Positions 19,018-27,393 of a stretch of DNA of 64,000 bases are shown here, in pieces (the first letter of the stretch is position 1; each line of letters starts with the position of its first letter). The position numbers were made by a program, and so were the translations under genes. The notes under the pieces were generated by a model. It was not told where the DNA came from. It worked only from the letters and a program-made list of their open reading frames with translations, and did not search any database. The stretch covers positions 1 to 64,000 of the forward strand of contig NZ_BDAU01000013.1 of the NCBI RefSeq assembly GCF_001612615.1. Direction: 5' to 3'. The DNA comes from Nocardia amikacinitolerans NBRC 108937. GTDB lineage: Bacteria > Actinomycetota > Actinomycetes > Mycobacteriales > Mycobacteriaceae.

Positions 19018-20585
19018 GTGAGCGTAAGGCGATCAGCAGGGCGCTGGTGAGCGTCTACGACAAGACGGGGCTCATCGAGCTCGCGACCGGTCTGCACGCC
19101 GCGGGCATCGAGCTGGTCTCCACCGGTTCGACGGCGGGCAAGATCGCCGACGCGGGCATCCCGGTGACCAAGGTCGAGGAACTGACCGGGTTCCCGGAGA
19201 CGCTGGACGGCCGGGTCAAGACGCTGCACCCGCGGGTGCACGCGGGCATCCTTGCCGACACGCGCAAGCAGGAGCACGTCGACCAGCTGGCCGAACTGGG
19301 CGTCGAGGCGTTCCAGCTCGTGGTGGTGAACCTCTACCCGTTCACCCAGACGGTGGCCAGTGGCGCGAGCCAGGACGAATGCGTCGAGCAGATCGACATC
19401 GGCGGCCCGTCCATGGTGCGCGCGGCCGCGAAGAACCACCCGTCGGTCGCCGTGGTCGTCGACAGCGGCGACTACGACGACGTGCTCGCCGCGGTGAAGT
19501 CCGGCGGCTTCACCCTCGCGCAGCGGACGGCGTTGGCCGCCAAGGCCTTCCAGCACACCGCGAGCTACGACGTCGCGGTGGCGAGCTGGATGACCAGCGT
19601 GCTGGCCCCCGGTGTGGCCGAGGAGCCCGCGAGCACGCCGTTCCCCGGCTGGATCGGCGGCAGCTGGGAGCGCGCCGCGGTGCTGCGCTACGGCGAGAAC
19701 CCGCACCAGGCTGCGGCGCTGTACACCAACAACGACGGTACGGTCGGGCTGGCGCAGGCGGAGCAGTTGCACGGCAAGGAGATGTCGTACAACAACTACA
19801 CCGATGCCGACGCCGCCTGGCGTGCCGCCTACGACCACGAGGCGCCCGCGGTGGCGATCATCAAGCACGCCAACCCGTGCGGCATCGCGATCGGCGCCGA
19901 CATCGCCGAGGCGCACCGCAAGGCGCACGCCTGCGACCCGGTGAGCGCCTTCGGTGGTGTGATCGCGGCCAACCGCGAGGTCACCGTCGAGATGGCCGAG
20001 CAGGTCGCCGACATCTTCACCGAGGTCATCGTGGCCCCGTCCTACGCGGACGGCGCCGTCGAGGTGTTGCAGCGCAAGAAGAACGTGCGCATCCTGGTCG
20101 CCGAGCCGCCGCAGCGGGCGGGCGCCGAGCTGCGTCCGATCAGCGGCGGCGCGCTGTTGCAGCAGCGCGACATCCTCGACGCGGAGGGCGACGACTCGGC
20201 CAACTGGACCCTGGCCACCGGCGAGCCCGCGGACGAGCAGACCCTCGCCGATCTCGAATTCGCTTGGCGCGCCTGCCGCGCGGTGAAGTCCAACGCCATC
20301 CTGCTCGCCCATGACGGCGCGTCGGTCGGCGTCGGCATGGGGCAGGTCAACCGGGTGGACGCGGTGCAGCTCGCGGTGCAGCGCGCGGGCGACCGCGCCA
20401 AGGGTTCGGTGGCCGCCTCCGACGCGTTCTTCCCGTTCCCGGACGGACCGCAGCAGCTGATCCAGGCCGGTATCCGCGCCATCGTGCAGCCGGGCGGTTC
20501 GGTCCGTGACCAGGAGACCATCGACCTGGCCCGCGAGGCAGGAGTGACGCTCTACCTCACCGGGTCTCGCCACTTCGCGCACTGA
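19014..20585 (+). CDS. purH: Bifunctional AICAR transformylase / IMP cyclohydrolase
   Basis: A 523-residue enzyme for the last two steps to IMP. The N-terminal MGS-like cyclohydrolase domain contains [18 protein letters not shown] and [14 protein letters not shown]; the transformylase domain carries [28 protein letters not shown] and the catalytic KHANPCG. The end SRHFAH is the usual PurH C-terminus. GTG start at 19014 overlaps purN by four bases. A strong terminator follows. Confidence 0.98.
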   Translation: MSERKAISRALVSVYDKTGLIELATGLHAAGIELVSTGSTAGKIADAGIPVTKVEELTGFPETLDGRVKTLHPRVHAGILADTRKQEHVDQLAELGVEAFQLVVVNLYPFTQTVASGASQDECVEQIDIGGPSMVRAAAKNHPSVAVVVDSGDYDDVLAAVKSGGFTLAQRTALAAKAFQHTASYDVAVASWMTSVLAPGVAEEPASTPFPGWIGGSWERAAVLRYGENPHQAAALYTNNDGTVGLAQAEQLHGKEMSYNNYTDADAAWRAAYDHEAPAVAIIKHANPCGIAIGADIAEAHRKAHACDPVSAFGGVIAANREVTVEMAEQVADIFTEVIVAPSYADGAVEVLQRKKNVRILVAEPPQRAGAELRPISGGALLQQRDILDAEGDDSANWTLATGEPADEQTLADLEFAWRACRAVKSNAILLAHDGASVGVGMGQVNRVDAVQLAVQRAGDRAKGSVAASDAFFPFPDGPQQLIQAGIRAIVQPGGSVRDQETIDLAREAGVTLYLTGSRHFAH

Positions 20586-20593
20586 TCCGATCG

Positions 20594-20634
20594 AACGCGG
20601 AGAGCGATTCCGAAAGGGATCCGCTCTCCGCGTT
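20594..20634 (+). terminator. Rho-independent terminator after purNH
   Basis: A 13-bp perfect stem (20594-20606 with 20622-20634) with further pairing inside the loop, ending in TTTTT, directly after the purH stop. Confidence 0.9.
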
Positions 20635-20771
20635 TTTCGTGCCCGGACTTGGGTATGTAGCAATCGATGTTTCGGGGCCGCAAGGCTTTTCGGTAAGCAG
20701 ACTGGTCGTCTGGATCTCATTATCCGGTATGGAATCCCCGGGACAGTATTTCCATGGTGCAGAATGTACGC

Positions 20772-21659
20772 ATGCGTATCGTGGTCGCCGGGACTTCGGG
20801 GTTCCTCGGCAAGTATCTGGTCTCCAAGCTGAACGACGAGGGCCACGATGTGGTCCGCCTGGTGCGCCGGGAAGCCGTGCGTCCGGACGAAATCAGCTGG
20901 GACCCTTACGGTTCCCACTTCGACAGCGGCATCGTGGCTGGCGCGGGCGCGGTGATCAACCTGTGCGGCGCGACCGTCGCGGGCAAGCGTTGGTCGCCCG
21001 CGTACAAGGAGGAGATGCGCGACAGCCGCATCGTGCCGTCCAGGGTGCTGTCCCGCGCTGTCGCCGAGACCGGCGTTCCCGTCCTGCTCAACGCGTCGGC
21101 CGCCGGCTGGTACGGCGACAGCGGGGACCAGGACGTCGACGAATTCGCCCCGCACGGAACGGATTTCCTGGGCACCATGTGCCGGGACTGGGAAGCGGCG
21201 ACCGAGGCCGCGTCCGCCGCCGGTGTCCGGGTGGTGCTGCTGCGCACCGCGAACGTGCTCTCCGCCGACTCGATGCTGGTCGAGGGGCTCCGCCCGCTGT
21301 TCCGGCTCGGGCTCGGCGGCAAGTTCGGCACCGGCCGCCAGTACCTGCCGTACATCACGCTGCACGACTGGCTTGCCGCGGTGGACTGGCTGTTGACCTT
21401 CTCGGTCTCCGGCCCGGTGAACCTGTCCGCACCGGAGACCGTCACCAACGCCGAGTTCACCTCCGCCTTCGCCGCGGCGATGAACCGGCGCGCGAGGCTG
21501 ACGCTGCCAGGCGCGGTGCTGAAGCTGATCGGCGGCGAGGGCGGCGCCGAGCTGCTCAAGGGGCACAAGATGGTGCCGAAGGCGCTGGTGGGCAACGGTT
21601 TCGAGTTCACGCACGGCACGCTGGATCAGGCCATGAAGTACACCTTCGCCATGCACTGA
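20772..21659 (+). CDS. TIGR01777 family NAD(P)-binding epimerase (second copy in window)
   Basis: A ~295-residue SDR-type protein. RIVVAGTSGFLGKYLVSKL is the nucleotide-binding turn, INLCGATVAGKRWSPAYKEEMRDSR the family motif, NASAAGWYGDSGDQDVDE the YG-containing active-site region, and the C-terminal LLKGHKMVPKALVGNGFEF the DUF1731-type tail. It keeps a recognisable Gly-Tyr-Gly catalytic environment, unlike the more diverged member at 9175-10092. Substrate unknown. ATG 20772 begins at the typical MRIVVAG; ATG 20754 is six codons upstream. Single gene after the purH terminator. Confidence 0.88.
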   Translation: MRIVVAGTSGFLGKYLVSKLNDEGHDVVRLVRREAVRPDEISWDPYGSHFDSGIVAGAGAVINLCGATVAGKRWSPAYKEEMRDSRIVPSRVLSRAVAETGVPVLLNASAAGWYGDSGDQDVDEFAPHGTDFLGTMCRDWEAATEAASAAGVRVVLLRTANVLSADSMLVEGLRPLFRLGLGGKFGTGRQYLPYITLHDWLAAVDWLLTFSVSGPVNLSAPETVTNAEFTSAFAAAMNRRARLTLPGAVLKLIGGEGGAELLKGHKMVPKALVGNGFEFTHGTLDQAMKYTFAMH

Positions 21660-22078
21660 GTTGTGCGCCGAGCCACGAATACCTCGTGGCTCGGCAAACC
21701 CTGGGGGTCGGTCTCCGATCCAGTGGTTGTCGCGGCTGGGGCAAGCGCGGCCCGGACGAGAGGCGACCGCACCCGTCAGGCCGGCGCTGAACCGGTTGCG
21801 CTGGGGTGATGGTTCGGCCGAGCGCTCTCCGTTCGGCCGTATCACAGAGCAGCGTCGACCGGGTCGACCGTTCGTGTCCGGGGGCGATGAGCCGGTTGCG
21901 CCAGGGCGATGGTTCGGCCGGGCGCGCTCCGTTCGGCCGGATCGTCCGAGCATCGTCGGGCGGGTCGGCCGGTCGCATCCGGCGGCGCCGAGCCGATTGA
22001 GCCGAGGGTGATGGCTCGGCCGAGCGCACTCGGTTCGGCCGAATCGCAGAGCAGTGGCGGGCGAGTCGTCCCTCGCTG
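21660..22078. repeat. Three tandem ~100-bp repeats between convergent genes
   Basis: Copies begin at about 21792, 21892 and 21993, each with a CCGGTTGCG/CCGATTGA start, a GATGGTTCGGCCG block and a TTCGGCCG block. The junction word GTCAGGCSGGCGCTGA before the first copy also occurs at the 3' end of the neighbouring lipoprotein gene (22078-22093), so the array may have been seeded from that gene end. No gene is visible here. Confidence 0.75.
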
Positions 22079-22531
22079 TCAGGCGGCGCTGAGCACCGTC
22101 CGGTCGCCCAGCGGCGCCTTCAGCGGAATCTCCATGGTGCCGAACACCGCGATCATCACGCACATCCGGCCGACCGCGTCGGCGCGGGTGCCGCCGCGCA
22201 ATTCCACCGTGACCGTCGTGTCGGTCTCGGTGGTCACCGCATCCACGCCGTAGCACTCGGGCGCACCGGTCTGGAAATTGACGGCGATCTTGTCGTCGGC
22301 GACGCGTGCCCACGAGGAGAACGGGATGGGGTGCGCGCCGACGATCGTCGGATCGGCCGTGAACGGCTGGCCTTGCGGCTGCGCGACCTCGCTCGGCGTC
22401 GGCGGCGCGGAAGTGGTGGCACCGGGCGTGGTGTTCTGTTGTGCGCCTTCGTCGTTCGAGCTACCGCACCCCGCGACGGCGAAGCCGAGCAGCAGGGTGG
22501 CGAGGACGAGACTCGTGCGGCGGCGATTCAT
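22079..22531 (-). CDS. Small secreted lipoprotein, function unknown
   Basis: A 150-residue lipoprotein. The N-terminus RRRTSLVLATLLLGFAVAGC is a signal peptide ending in a lipobox with Cys about residue 22, followed by a Thr/Pro/Gln-rich linker and a ~90-residue domain (ADPTIVGAHPIPFSSWARV...CYGVDAVTTETDTTVTVELRGG...MCVMIAVFGTMEIPL). Two Cys in the mature domain could form a disulfide. I do not recognise the family. ATG 22531 is preferred over an upstream frame extension that would bury the signal peptide. It is divergent from the lectin/LysM gene. Confidence 0.75.
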   Translation of the reverse strand: MNRRRTSLVLATLLLGFAVAGCGSSNDEGAQQNTTPGATTSAPPTPSEVAQPQGQPFTADPTIVGAHPIPFSSWARVADDKIAVNFQTGAPECYGVDAVTTETDTTVTVELRGGTRADAVGRMCVMIAVFGTMEIPLKAPLGDRTVLSAA

Positions 22532-22818
22532 GGCGACCACCCTAGTTGGCGCGGTCGGCCGAAGTTCGCAGGCAGTCCGCGAAAGTGCGCGACGAAAAAC
22601 GAACGAATCCCGCGTCTTCCGGCTCGCGGACGCGTCCTTCGTGCAAAGTCCGGCCGCGTGGGTTGCGATCGACGCTCCGGTGAACATTCCTGGAACCCCG
22701 CGCGTACTGCCTTCGCCGCCACGCCCTCGACTGTAGATTCGATCCCGATGCGCGCCACCAGCACACGGCCCGCATCGATGTCGAATGCTCCACACAGTTG
22801 ATCTTCGAAAGGAAAAAC

Positions 22819-23391
22819 GTGGGCGACACGCTGCGCGTAGGCGAAGAACTTGCACTCGGCCAATCCCTGAGCGGCGGTGCGTACACCCTCACTCTGCAAT
22901 CGGACGGCAACCTCGTCCTGTCGGAGCCGGATGGGAACGTCGTCTGGGCGACTCAGACTCACGATCAGGGTGTGGAGCGGGCGACGCTGCAGCAGGACGG
23001 CAACTTCGTGCTCTACAAGGGCGAGGGCGCCGCCTGGTCGACCGAGACCAACGGCAAGGACGCCGACCGCCTCGTCGTGCAGGCCGACCGCAATGTGGTG
23101 CTGTACGGCGCCGACGGCAGCGCGCTGTGGGCGTCGGACACCCACACCGATACCCCGCTGCCCGCGCCGGAGCAGCCCGCCGCGGCACCGGCCGAGGGGC
23201 AGGTCGCGGAGCAGGCGCCACCACCGCCCGCGCCCGAACCCCGCACCTACACCGTGGAACCGGGCGACACCCTGTGGGCGGTCGCCGAGCGCTTCTACGG
23301 TGACGGCAACCGCTACCAGGAAATCGCCGACGCCAGCGGCATTCCGAATCCCGATGCGATCGAACCCGGTCAGGTGCTGACGATTCCGTAG
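22819..23391 (+). CDS. B-type (mannose-binding) lectin domain plus LysM protein
   Basis: A 190-residue protein with two modules. Residues ~1-110 form a monocot-type B-lectin beta-prism with three QxDxNxV sugar sites: LQSDGNLVL, LQQDGNFVLY and VQADRNVVLY. After a Pro/Ala linker, residues ~142-190 are a LysM peptidoglycan-binding domain (TYTVEPGDTLWAVAERFYGDG...GQVLTIP). No signal peptide is visible, so export, if any, is unconventional. Similar lectin-LysM proteins are known in mycobacteria. The start is GTG 22819 with AAAGGA five bases upstream. A strong terminator follows. Confidence 0.88.
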   Translation: MGDTLRVGEELALGQSLSGGAYTLTLQSDGNLVLSEPDGNVVWATQTHDQGVERATLQQDGNFVLYKGEGAAWSTETNGKDADRLVVQADRNVVLYGADGSALWASDTHTDTPLPAPEQPAAAPAEGQVAEQAPPPPAPEPRTYTVEPGDTLWAVAERFYGDGNRYQEIADASGIPNPDAIEPGQVLTIP

Positions 23392-23420
23392 TCGGCACAT
23401 CGTCTGGGCCGCGAAAAGCA

Positions 23421-23457
23421 ACGTGGGACCCCGGGACTTGCGCTCGGGGTCCCACGT
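23421..23457 (+). terminator. Bidirectional-type terminator after the lectin gene
   Basis: A perfect 12-bp stem (23421-23432 with 23446-23457), loop of 13 nt, followed by CTTTCG. It lies between convergent genes and could serve both. Confidence 0.8.
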
Positions 23458-23510
23458 CTTTCGCCTGAGTGGTCTGAGTGCGCTTGCGCGCTCGTGGCTT
23501 TCGCCGGTGG

Positions 23511-24332
23511 TCAGTATCGCATGGCGTAGGAGACCTTGCGCCACAGCGACTTCTTGCGCTGGGCTTCCTTGAACCGGTCGTCCTCTTCCAGCACCTCGGT
23601 CGCGGCGGACACCCGGCGCTTTGCCTCGGCGATCGCCTCGTCGACCGGCATCACGGTCTCCAGGTCGAACAGCTCGATGATCCGCGAAACCCGTTCGTGC
23701 ACAGTGCCGCCCACCACTTCGTAGGGCAGCCCGATGTCCTTCACCACTTGCAGCAGCGTGTCGTCGGAGAGCTTGCGGAACGGTTCGGACACCGGGCGGT
23801 GGCCGTCGGTCTTCATCGGAAACTCCACCGGCAGGTGCACATAGGCGTCGTAGAGCCGGGCGGCCCGCTCCTTGACGACGTCGCCGATGATGTCGGTGTA
23901 CTCCCGCAGCGGCGCCTTGCGACCGATGCCCGCGGCGGCCTTCACGGTGCGCAGCAGCAGACCGGCGCCGGGGTTGATGCCGACCGCCATGCGCGCGGTG
24001 CCGTACACCCATTCGTGCACCACGGAACCATCGGAAATAAAAGAGCCGCCGCCGGATTCGTTGTGCACCCGCTCCTCGAAGCGGCGCAGCCCGAGTTGTA
24101 GCAGCTCGATGGAGTTGAGCTCCATCACCGTCTTGCCGGGGGCGAGATCGATCAGCAGCTCACGGGAGGTGAGCGCGTGCGTGCGCGGAATGCCGGTGGC
24201 GATCGAGAGCGTCTCGGTCGTCGTGCTCTTGCCGACGCCGTAGGTGCCGGAGATGGCCAACTTCAGGCTGTCGCGGCGCTGTCCGCCGACTAGATACACG
24301 GGATCCTTCTCCGATCGCTCAGTGGTCGTCAC
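23511..24332 (-). CDS. NadR-like P-loop ATPase/kinase, paralogue 1 of the AvrD-linked cluster
   Basis: A 273-residue P-loop protein of the AAA_28/NadR-kinase look. Walker A is ISGTYGVGKSTTTETL; later motifs are GLRRFEERVHNE, FISDGSVVHEWVYG and DAYVHLPVEFPMKTDGHRP, then the PYEVVGGTVHERVSRI strand-helix. Nearly the same order of motifs occurs in the gene at 26638-27264, so the two are paralogues. The SDGSVxxEW Asp could be the catalytic base of a small-molecule kinase (inference). GTG start at 24332 overlaps the HAD phosphatase gene by 14 bases; it is the last gene of the four-gene operon. Confidence 0.75.
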   Translation of the reverse strand: MTTTERSEKDPVYLVGGQRRDSLKLAISGTYGVGKSTTTETLSIATGIPRTHALTSRELLIDLAPGKTVMELNSIELLQLGLRRFEERVHNESGGGSFISDGSVVHEWVYGTARMAVGINPGAGLLLRTVKAAAGIGRKAPLREYTDIIGDVVKERAARLYDAYVHLPVEFPMKTDGHRPVSEPFRKLSDDTLLQVVKDIGLPYEVVGGTVHERVSRIIELFDLETVMPVDEAIAEAKRRVSAATEVLEEDDRFKEAQRKKSLWRKVSYAMRY

Positions 24333-24987
24333 GCAGCACTTCCCAGCCGCGCGCCGCCGCGACCCGCTCCAGCGCGGGGTCGACCGGGACGACGGCAGGG
24401 TGGCCGACGGTCTCCAGCACCGGCACGTCGCTGAGGTGGTCGCCGAAGCCGAAATCGCCCGCCAGGTCGTGCTCGGGATACCTGGCCGCGAACGCCTCCA
24501 CCTCGGCGCGCTTGGCCGCGCCGATGAGGGACTTGCGCACCGCGCCGGTGTACACGCCGTCGCGTTCTTCCAGTTCGGTGCACAGCACGCCCGCGCAGCC
24601 GAGTTCGATCTCGATCGGTCGCAGGCAGGCGCGGAAGGAGCCGGAGACCAGCACCGTCTCCACGCCCTGCGCGCGCAGCTCGCCGAGCCGCCGCACGAGG
24701 GGCTCGCGGTAGAGCCCCTCGGCGCGGACGCGGTCGTGCCAGGTGCGCGCGGTGTCCTCGACCTCGCGGACCGGGATGTCGGCCCAGAGCAGGTAGTAGC
24801 TCCGGTTCAACGTCTCCCGGTCCGCTCCGGTCTCGGCCAGGCGTTGCATCCGCTTCTGGTGCATGGCCAGCACCTCTGCGCGCCCGGTGCCTTCGAAGAA
24901 GTACTTGGCGAAATGCTGCAGTGTGCTGATCCGCAGCAGCGTGTGGTCCACATCGGTGAACGCGAAGCGCGGCCTGGTCGCCAGCAC
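24319..24987 (-). CDS. HAD-IB family phosphatase (SerB-like)
   Basis: A 222-residue HAD hydrolase. Motif I is FTDVDHTLL (DxDxT), motif II VLVSGSF, motif III a Lys in VRKSLIGAAKRAE, motif IV FGDHLSDVPVL. The helical cap fits the HAD-IB group that removes phosphate from small metabolites. It starts two bases after the exporter stop and overlaps the following ATPase gene, so it is translated as part of one operon. Next to KAS III and AvrD, the likely role is dephosphorylation of a phosphorylated butenolide or sugar intermediate, as in A-factor-type pathways; that is inferred. Confidence 0.85.
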   Translation of the reverse strand: MLATRPRFAFTDVDHTLLRISTLQHFAKYFFEGTGRAEVLAMHQKRMQRLAETGADRETLNRSYYLLWADIPVREVEDTARTWHDRVRAEGLYREPLVRRLGELRAQGVETVLVSGSFRACLRPIEIELGCAGVLCTELEERDGVYTGAVRKSLIGAAKRAEVEAFAARYPEHDLAGDFGFGDHLSDVPVLETVGHPAVVPVDPALERVAAARGWEVLRDDH

Positions 24988-24989
24988 GG

Positions 24990-26597
24990 TCAGGCCACCG
25001 GTGCCGGCTGGGTGTCGGCGTCCTCGGTCGGCACGCCTGGGGTGGCGAGCGCGGCCTCGTCCAGATCGCGGCTGCGCAGCGTCAGGAACGCGATCGCGCC
25101 GGATACGGCCGCGAGCACCGCGGCGAGCACCATGGCGTTCTCCAAGCCGCTGACGAACGCCGCTTCCGCTGCCGCGCGGACCGATTCGGCGACCGACTCG
25201 GGCACCTCGGCCGCGACGACGGCGGGACCGCCCGCGGCGACCGCGTCGCCCGCCTCGGCGGCCTGGTCACCGAAGACCGTGCGCGCCGCCTCGGATTCGG
25301 TGAAGGAGCTGCCCACCCGGTTCTGGAAGAACGCGCCGACCGCGGCGATGCCGATGGCCAGACCGGCCTGCTGGAAGGTCTCGTTCACGCCGGAGGCCAT
25401 GCCCGCCTTGTCCGGGCTGGTGACGGCGATGGAGAAGGCGGCGCGCGGCGGGTTGAACACACCCATGCCCAGACCGATCAGCACCATGCCGGGGATCAGC
25501 GCGGTCCACGACGAACCCGGCTCCACCATCAGCACCGCGATCAGGCCCGCGGCGATCAGCAGCTGCGACGCGCCGACCAGGATCGACGGCGGCAGCTTGG
25601 CGACCATGCTGCCCGCGATGGCGGCGGCGACGAACAGCAGCAGCGTCAGCGGGAGGAACCGCACGCCGCTGGCGAAAGCGGAGTAGCCGAGCAGGTTCTG
25701 CACGTAGGAGATGAGCAGGAACAGCGCGGGCATCACCGAGAGCGCGCACAGCGCGGTCACCACGGACAGGCCGTTGAAGGTGCGGTTGCGGAACAGCGAC
25801 AGGTCGAACATCGCGTGGCTCGGCCGGGAGATCTGCAACCAGGTGAAGACGGCGAGCAGCACGAGCGCCAGCGCGAAGCAGCCGATGATCCGGCCGCTGG
25901 TCCAGCCGTCCTGCTCGCCCCGCATGAAGCCGAGCACCAGGAAGAACAGACCTGCGGAGAAGGTCACCATGCCCAGCCAGTCCACGGGCGGCGGTGTGTC
26001 GCTGCGGGATTCACGCATCTTCAGGTAGCCGACGGCGAGTGCGGCGATGGTGACCGGCACGTTGATCAGGAAGATCCAGCGCCAGCCCGCGGTTTCGGTG
26101 AGCGCGCCGCCGATCAGCGGGCCGAACGCGATCGCCAGACCCGCGACGCCGCCGAACACACCGAACGCCATGCCGCGGTCCTTGCCGCGGAACTCGTGCC
26201 CGAGCAGCGCCGGGCCGACCGCGAACAGGATCGCGCCGCCGAGGCCCTGCACCAGGCGGGCGACGATCAGCACGAAGTCGTTCGGCGCGAGGCCGCAGGC
26301 GAGCGAGGAGAGCACGAAGATCACCAGGCCCGCGTCGAAGACCTTCTTGCGGCCGATGCGGTCGGCGAGCGAGCCCGCGGCGAGCAGCACCGCGGCGAGG
26401 CCGAGGGCGTAGGCGTCGAGAATCCACTGCAGAGCCGAGAACGTGGAATCGAAGGCTTCGCGGATATCGGGTAGCGCCACGTTGACGACCGTGAGGTCGA
26501 GCATCAGCATGAAGGTGGCGAGCGCGACCACGACAAGGGTCCAGATCGCGCTGTCCGATCGCTGTGGTTCCTTGGTTAATGCGCCTGCGGATGCCAT
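24990..26597 (-). CDS. DHA2-family MFS drug/metabolite exporter, 14 TM
   Basis: A 535-residue major facilitator with about 14 hydrophobic helices. LDLTVVNVALPDIREAF in helix 1 and LADRIGRKKVFDAGLVIFVL (motif A region) with WRWIFLINVPV (motif C region) are characteristic of the EmrB/QacA drug:H+ antiporters. A variable Ala/Glu-rich loop lies before the last helix. ATG 26597 with GAGGGGAA upstream is chosen over a longer frame. It lies 40 bases after ATPase 2 and two bases before the HAD gene, so it probably exports the product of the cluster under control of the divergent TetR gene. Confidence 0.9.
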   Translation of the reverse strand: MASAGALTKEPQRSDSAIWTLVVVALATFMLMLDLTVVNVALPDIREAFDSTFSALQWILDAYALGLAAVLLAAGSLADRIGRKKVFDAGLVIFVLSSLACGLAPNDFVLIVARLVQGLGGAILFAVGPALLGHEFRGKDRGMAFGVFGGVAGLAIAFGPLIGGALTETAGWRWIFLINVPVTIAALAVGYLKMRESRSDTPPPVDWLGMVTFSAGLFFLVLGFMRGEQDGWTSGRIIGCFALALVLLAVFTWLQISRPSHAMFDLSLFRNRTFNGLSVVTALCALSVMPALFLLISYVQNLLGYSAFASGVRFLPLTLLLFVAAAIAGSMVAKLPPSILVGASQLLIAAGLIAVLMVEPGSSWTALIPGMVLIGLGMGVFNPPRAAFSIAVTSPDKAGMASGVNETFQQAGLAIGIAAVGAFFQNRVGSSFTESEAARTVFGDQAAEAGDAVAAGGPAVVAAEVPESVAESVRAAAEAAFVSGLENAMVLAAVLAAVSGAIAFLTLRSRDLDEAALATPGVPTEDADTQPAPVA

Positions 26598-26637
26598 GGG
26601 AATTCCCCTCCGGGTGGTGTGCGGCGACGGCTGTTGG

Positions 26638-27264
26638 TTATGCGGCATGCAACGCTGCGGAGACCGCGTCGGGCACCGGCATCAGCTGCGGCAGCTGATA
26701 CATGCCGGCCACCCGGGTGACGATTTCTTCGATGGACCCCCCGATCACCAGATAGGGGACGGTCCCTTCGTGCAGGGTGTCGAGCAGTAGTCGGTCGATC
26801 GTGGTGCGGTATCGGTCATCGCCTTCGGTGGCCGATTCCCGGTCCATCCGAAGATGGACGAACCCGTCGTAGGTGACATTGGCCCGCCGGGTCACGATTC
26901 CGCCGTGCGCCAGCAGGTACCGCTTTTCGAAGATGCGATAGGGCAGATCGCGCGGGTTCCACATCCAGTGCCTGAGCCTGCGGGTTCGCCGCAGCGCCTC
27001 GGCCGCCACCCATTCCTGGAGCACCGAACCGTCGGAAACGAAACCCGAGGTCAGCCGGGCTTCGGAATCCACGCGCTGTTCGAAGCCGCGTACCGCGGCG
27101 TCGACCGTCGGAGCGAGCCTCCGGTCGGCGCCCGGAGCGGCGAGGTGGGTGGATATGGCCGCGTAGTCCAGGCCGGTGGCCAGCGCGAGAGCGGTGCAAA
27201 CGGTGGTCTTACCCGTTCGCGGTGCGCCGGTCACGGCCAGTCGTAGCGCGGGTGCATCCTTCAT
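26638..27264 (-). CDS. NadR-like P-loop ATPase/kinase, paralogue 2
   Basis: A 208-residue P-loop protein. VTGAPRTGKTTVCTALA is Walker A; VRGFEQRVDSEARL, GFVSDGSVLQEWVAAEAL, DGFVHLRMDRESATEGDDRYR and PYLVIGGSIEEIVTRV repeat, in order, the motifs of the 23511-24332 protein. It opens the leftward operon (kinase 2, exporter, HAD phosphatase, kinase 1). ATG 27264 has AAGGACG eight bases upstream; a longer frame to 27318 would run through an operator-like palindrome. A small-molecule phosphotransferase role, for example on a sugar precursor or on the finished product, is inference. Confidence 0.75.
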   Translation of the reverse strand: MKDAPALRLAVTGAPRTGKTTVCTALALATGLDYAAISTHLAAPGADRRLAPTVDAAVRGFEQRVDSEARLTSGFVSDGSVLQEWVAAEALRRTRRLRHWMWNPRDLPYRIFEKRYLLAHGGIVTRRANVTYDGFVHLRMDRESATEGDDRYRTTIDRLLLDTLHEGTVPYLVIGGSIEEIVTRVAGMYQLPQLMPVPDAVSAALHAA

Positions 27265-27290
27265 CGGGCGTCCTTGTATAGCGGGTGCCC

Positions 27291-27342
27291 GCATTTTCGC
27301 GTATCCCCTTGTCGCCAAGTGGAATACGCGAACGCGAAATGC
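27291..27342. promoter_or_regulatory. Long interrupted palindrome between kinase 2 and TetR: probable operator
   Basis: The outer arms GCATTTTCGCGTAT and ATACGCGAACGCGAAATGC mirror each other, the 8-bp TCGCGTAT/ATACGCGA pairing being exact, and the centre has CTTG/CAAG. Its position between divergent genes is that of a TetR operator. Confidence 0.55.
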
Positions 27343-27374
27343 GGTCTCACCGGGTTCATCGAAAATCTAGTAAT

Positions 27375-27388
27375 CAAGTGATAACTTG
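27375..27388. promoter_or_regulatory. CAAGT-GATA-ACTTG palindrome just upstream of the TetR start
   Basis: Perfect 5-bp arms around GATA end six bases before the TetR ATG at 27394, which lacks a Shine-Dalgarno sequence. GATAAC here could be the -10 of a leaderless transcript, so a protein bound here would block it. Confidence 0.45.
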
Positions 27389-27393
27389 TCAAC

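Noticed and set aside
22528..24012. 494-residue minus-strand frame over the lectin gene
   Set aside because: It is a shadow of the lectin and ATPase genes, without domain or ribosome site.
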